Positions 29,677-31,071 of a stretch of DNA of 31,071 nt are shown here, one piece after another. Each line of letters starts with the position of its first letter. The first letter of the stretch is position 1. This DNA comes from an uncultured Clostridia bacterium (GTDB taxonomy: Bacteria > Bacillota > Clostridia > Christensenellales > Aristaeellaceae), in contig CAKUCW010000031.1 in the NCBI GenBank assembly GCA_934643825.1, forward strand, positions 1 through 31,071. The letters are read 5' to 3'. A program made the position numbers and the translations under genes. The notes under the pieces are model-generated. The model saw only the letters and a program-made list of their open reading frames with translations. It ran no database searches and was not told where the DNA came from.

Positions 29677-31071
29677 TTAAGCCGAAGGCAGCTCGGCGGC
29701 GGGACGCTTGGAGAAGGACATTACCGTCTCAACGGATTCGTTAGAGTCCCAATCCAAACCGGTCAGTGTTTGGCCCTCGTAGAAAACAGGAAAGCGGAAT
29801 TCGATATGTTTGAGAATCCGTCCATTTTCTTGACGTTCCGGGAAAATTTCTATGCGCTCGATGAAACTGTTCATGAAGGTCTTCTTTTCGATATCTGAAA
29901 ATTTGCCGTAGAGTTTATCGAAATAGAGAAGGAATTGATATACGTTATCAGCAGAAACTTTGTTTTGCTGGATGTTTTCAAGCCGAATTTGTGTGTCGGC
30001 GATTTCGGATTCGACGGAGGCAATCTGATCGTAAATCTTGTTTTGACGGGTTTGCAGGTCTTGAAGTTTCCGATCGTAATGCGGATCGTCAAAGGTGAGC
30101 GCATCCATCTGTTCGCTAATCCTATCTTTGGTTCCGATATATTGTCGGAGCTGTTTGCGAAGCTGCTCGATTTCCTGATCTAAATCGGCTGTATCTAAAC
30201 GGCTTCCGATTTTTTCACGTAATCCCTGTTCAAAAGTGGGGGTGTTGACTAACTGACGAATAATTTCTTCAACGGCAGCATCAATTACGTCTTCGCCCCA
30301 TTGATGGTGATAGTCACAGCGTTTGCCATCCACATGCAGACGGTGCTTGCAGGCATAATAAAAATAATCTTTATAATATGTTCCGTCCTTTTTCTTCTTA
30401 CGGTTGACATTTCCGTACATGCCACTGCCGCAGATTGGACATTTCAATAAACCGGATAATACATGCTCGTGTTCAAGACTATGTGTTTTAGGCTGGCGGA
30501 TGCTTGTGTTTTCGCGCTGCTTCTGAGCAGCCAGCCAATCTTCTTCAGAAATAATGGCTTCGTGAATACCATCGTGAAGCATGTAATCGTTTGTTTTAAC
30601 AGTACGATATTGATTGCGCGTTCCAGGAATTTTTTCGCTGCGCCTGCGACCGTAAGCCAGTTTTCCGCAATAAATAGGGTTGTCAATGACGCCAATTAGG
30701 AAAGGCGAGGTAAAGGCTTCCTGTTTGCCGTTGTAGCGACAGGTTTTGAAATAACCATGTGCGTTGAGCCAGTCGGCGATTTTTTTAGAACCCATGGTGG
30801 TATGAATGTACTTATCGAAGATGATGCGCACGACTTCGGCTTCTTCTTCATTGATGAACAGTTGGCCTTCTTCGAGCTTATAGCCATACGGAGCAAAGCC
30901 GCCATTCCATTTTCCTTCACGAGCCTTTTGTCTGCGGCCTTCCATTGTTTGAACCAAAATGTTTTCTCTCTCAATTTCGGAAACAGCGGAGAGCACGGAA
31001 ATCATCAGCTTGCCGCTGTCCTTGGAGGAGTCGATGCCGTCCTCCACGCAGATGAGGTTGACGCCGAAGTC
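29677..31071 (-). CDS. Large serine recombinase (5' truncated by the window end)
   Basis: The frame runs open to the last base, so the N-terminus with the catalytic serine is outside. Visible (464 residues): the end of the resolvase domain DFGVNLICVEDGIDSSKDSG, the long helix ISVLSAVSEIERENI, the recombinase domain with GGFAPYGY and NPIYCGKLAYGRR, a zinc ribbon with cysteines in LKCPICGSGM and CKHRLHVDGKRC, a coiled coil (about 280-360 of the visible part), and a C-terminal region. This is the layout of integrases of clostridial integrative conjugative elements and phages, which join att sites without host factors. It has lower GC than nearby genes, consistent with a transferred element. Its 3' end points to the left, so the element should extend to the right. 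Confidence 0.93.
   Translation of the reverse strand, partial: DFGVNLICVEDGIDSSKDSGKLMISVLSAVSEIERENILVQTMEGRRQKAREGKWNGGFAPYGYKLEEGQLFINEEEAEVVRIIFDKYIHTTMGSKKIADWLNAHGYFKTCRYNGKQEAFTSPFLIGVIDNPIYCGKLAYGRRRSEKIPGTRNQYRTVKTNDYMLHDGIHEAIISEEDWLAAQKQRENTSIRQPKTHSLEHEHVLSGLLKCPICGSGMYGNVNRKKKKDGTYYKDYFYYACKHRLHVDGKRCDYHHQWGEDVIDAAVEEIIRQLVNTPTFEQGLREKIGSRLDTADLDQEIEQLRKQLRQYIGTKDRISEQMDALTFDDPHYDRKLQDLQTRQNKIYDQIASVESEIADTQIRLENIQQNKVSADNVYQFLLYFDKLYGKFSDIEKKTFMNSFIERIEIFPERQENGRILKHIEFRFPVFYEGQTLTGLDWDSNESVETVMSFSKRPAAELPSA

Noticed and set aside
1..31071. CRISPR arrays, tRNA or rRNA genes.
   Set aside because: I looked for regularly spaced direct repeats and for tRNA-like cloverleaf sequence and saw none; R1 and R2 copies are kilobases apart and not array-like.

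Overview
The window looks like chromosome of a GC-rich, Gram-positive anaerobe, most likely a gut member of the Clostridia (Bacillota). This is inferred from strong AGGAGG-type ribosome binding sites, sigma-A-like promoters with 17-18 bp spacers, intrinsic terminators, the mix of families (cytidylate kinase-like protein, MATE, M42 peptidase, DUF1653, AzlCD), and a large serine recombinase of the type found on clostridial integrative elements. I cannot name a genus.

Layout. (1) 1-6205: a sugar-catabolic operon on +, entered inside its first gene: sugar-binding protein, double-domain ATPase, permease, then a Gfo/Idh/MocA dehydrogenase, a TIM-barrel isomerase-like enzyme and a second Gfo/Idh/MocA dehydrogenase, closed by a terminator. 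The enzyme set fits an oxidise / eliminate-hydrate / reduce route through 3-keto sugars; the substrate is unknown. (2) 6380-8686: a cytosolic beta-propeller-like protein, a small membrane-anchored protein, and a hemolysin III/PAQR membrane protein behind a promoter with a perfect palindrome near its transcription start. (3) 9023-12981: a three-gene ABC importer of the Fe(III)/phosphonate type with a fused permease. (4) 13337-17958: an operon starting with a PucR-type regulator, then DUF1653, AzlC, AzlD, a nucleoid-associated (NA37) protein and an M42 metallo-aminopeptidase. (5) 18230-25959: housekeeping and accessory genes on both strands: MATE exporter, PAP2 phosphatase, HAD phosphatase, a cytidylate kinase-like/patatin pair, an AlaX-type tRNA editing protein and a glycerate kinase. 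(6) 26360-29355: an AT-richer GNAT gene and gene-free stretch, then an exported FAD/FMN reductase. (7) 29677-31071: the large serine recombinase, truncated by the window end, probably marking the left edge of an integrated element.

The most unusual structure is non-coding. A repeat of about 199 bp (called R1 here) occurs three times (8696, 13001, 17966). It has inverted terminal repeats and a core of about 100 bp that is nearly invariant, and each copy begins 7-19 bp after the stop codon of an operon that has no other clear terminator. Two copies in opposite orientation bracket the three-gene ABC importer. A second, unrelated repeat of about 85 bp (R2) occurs in five full or partial copies (13222, 18276, 21121, 24594, 26207), mostly between convergent genes; one copy supplies the stop codon of the MATE gene. 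I do not recognise either family.
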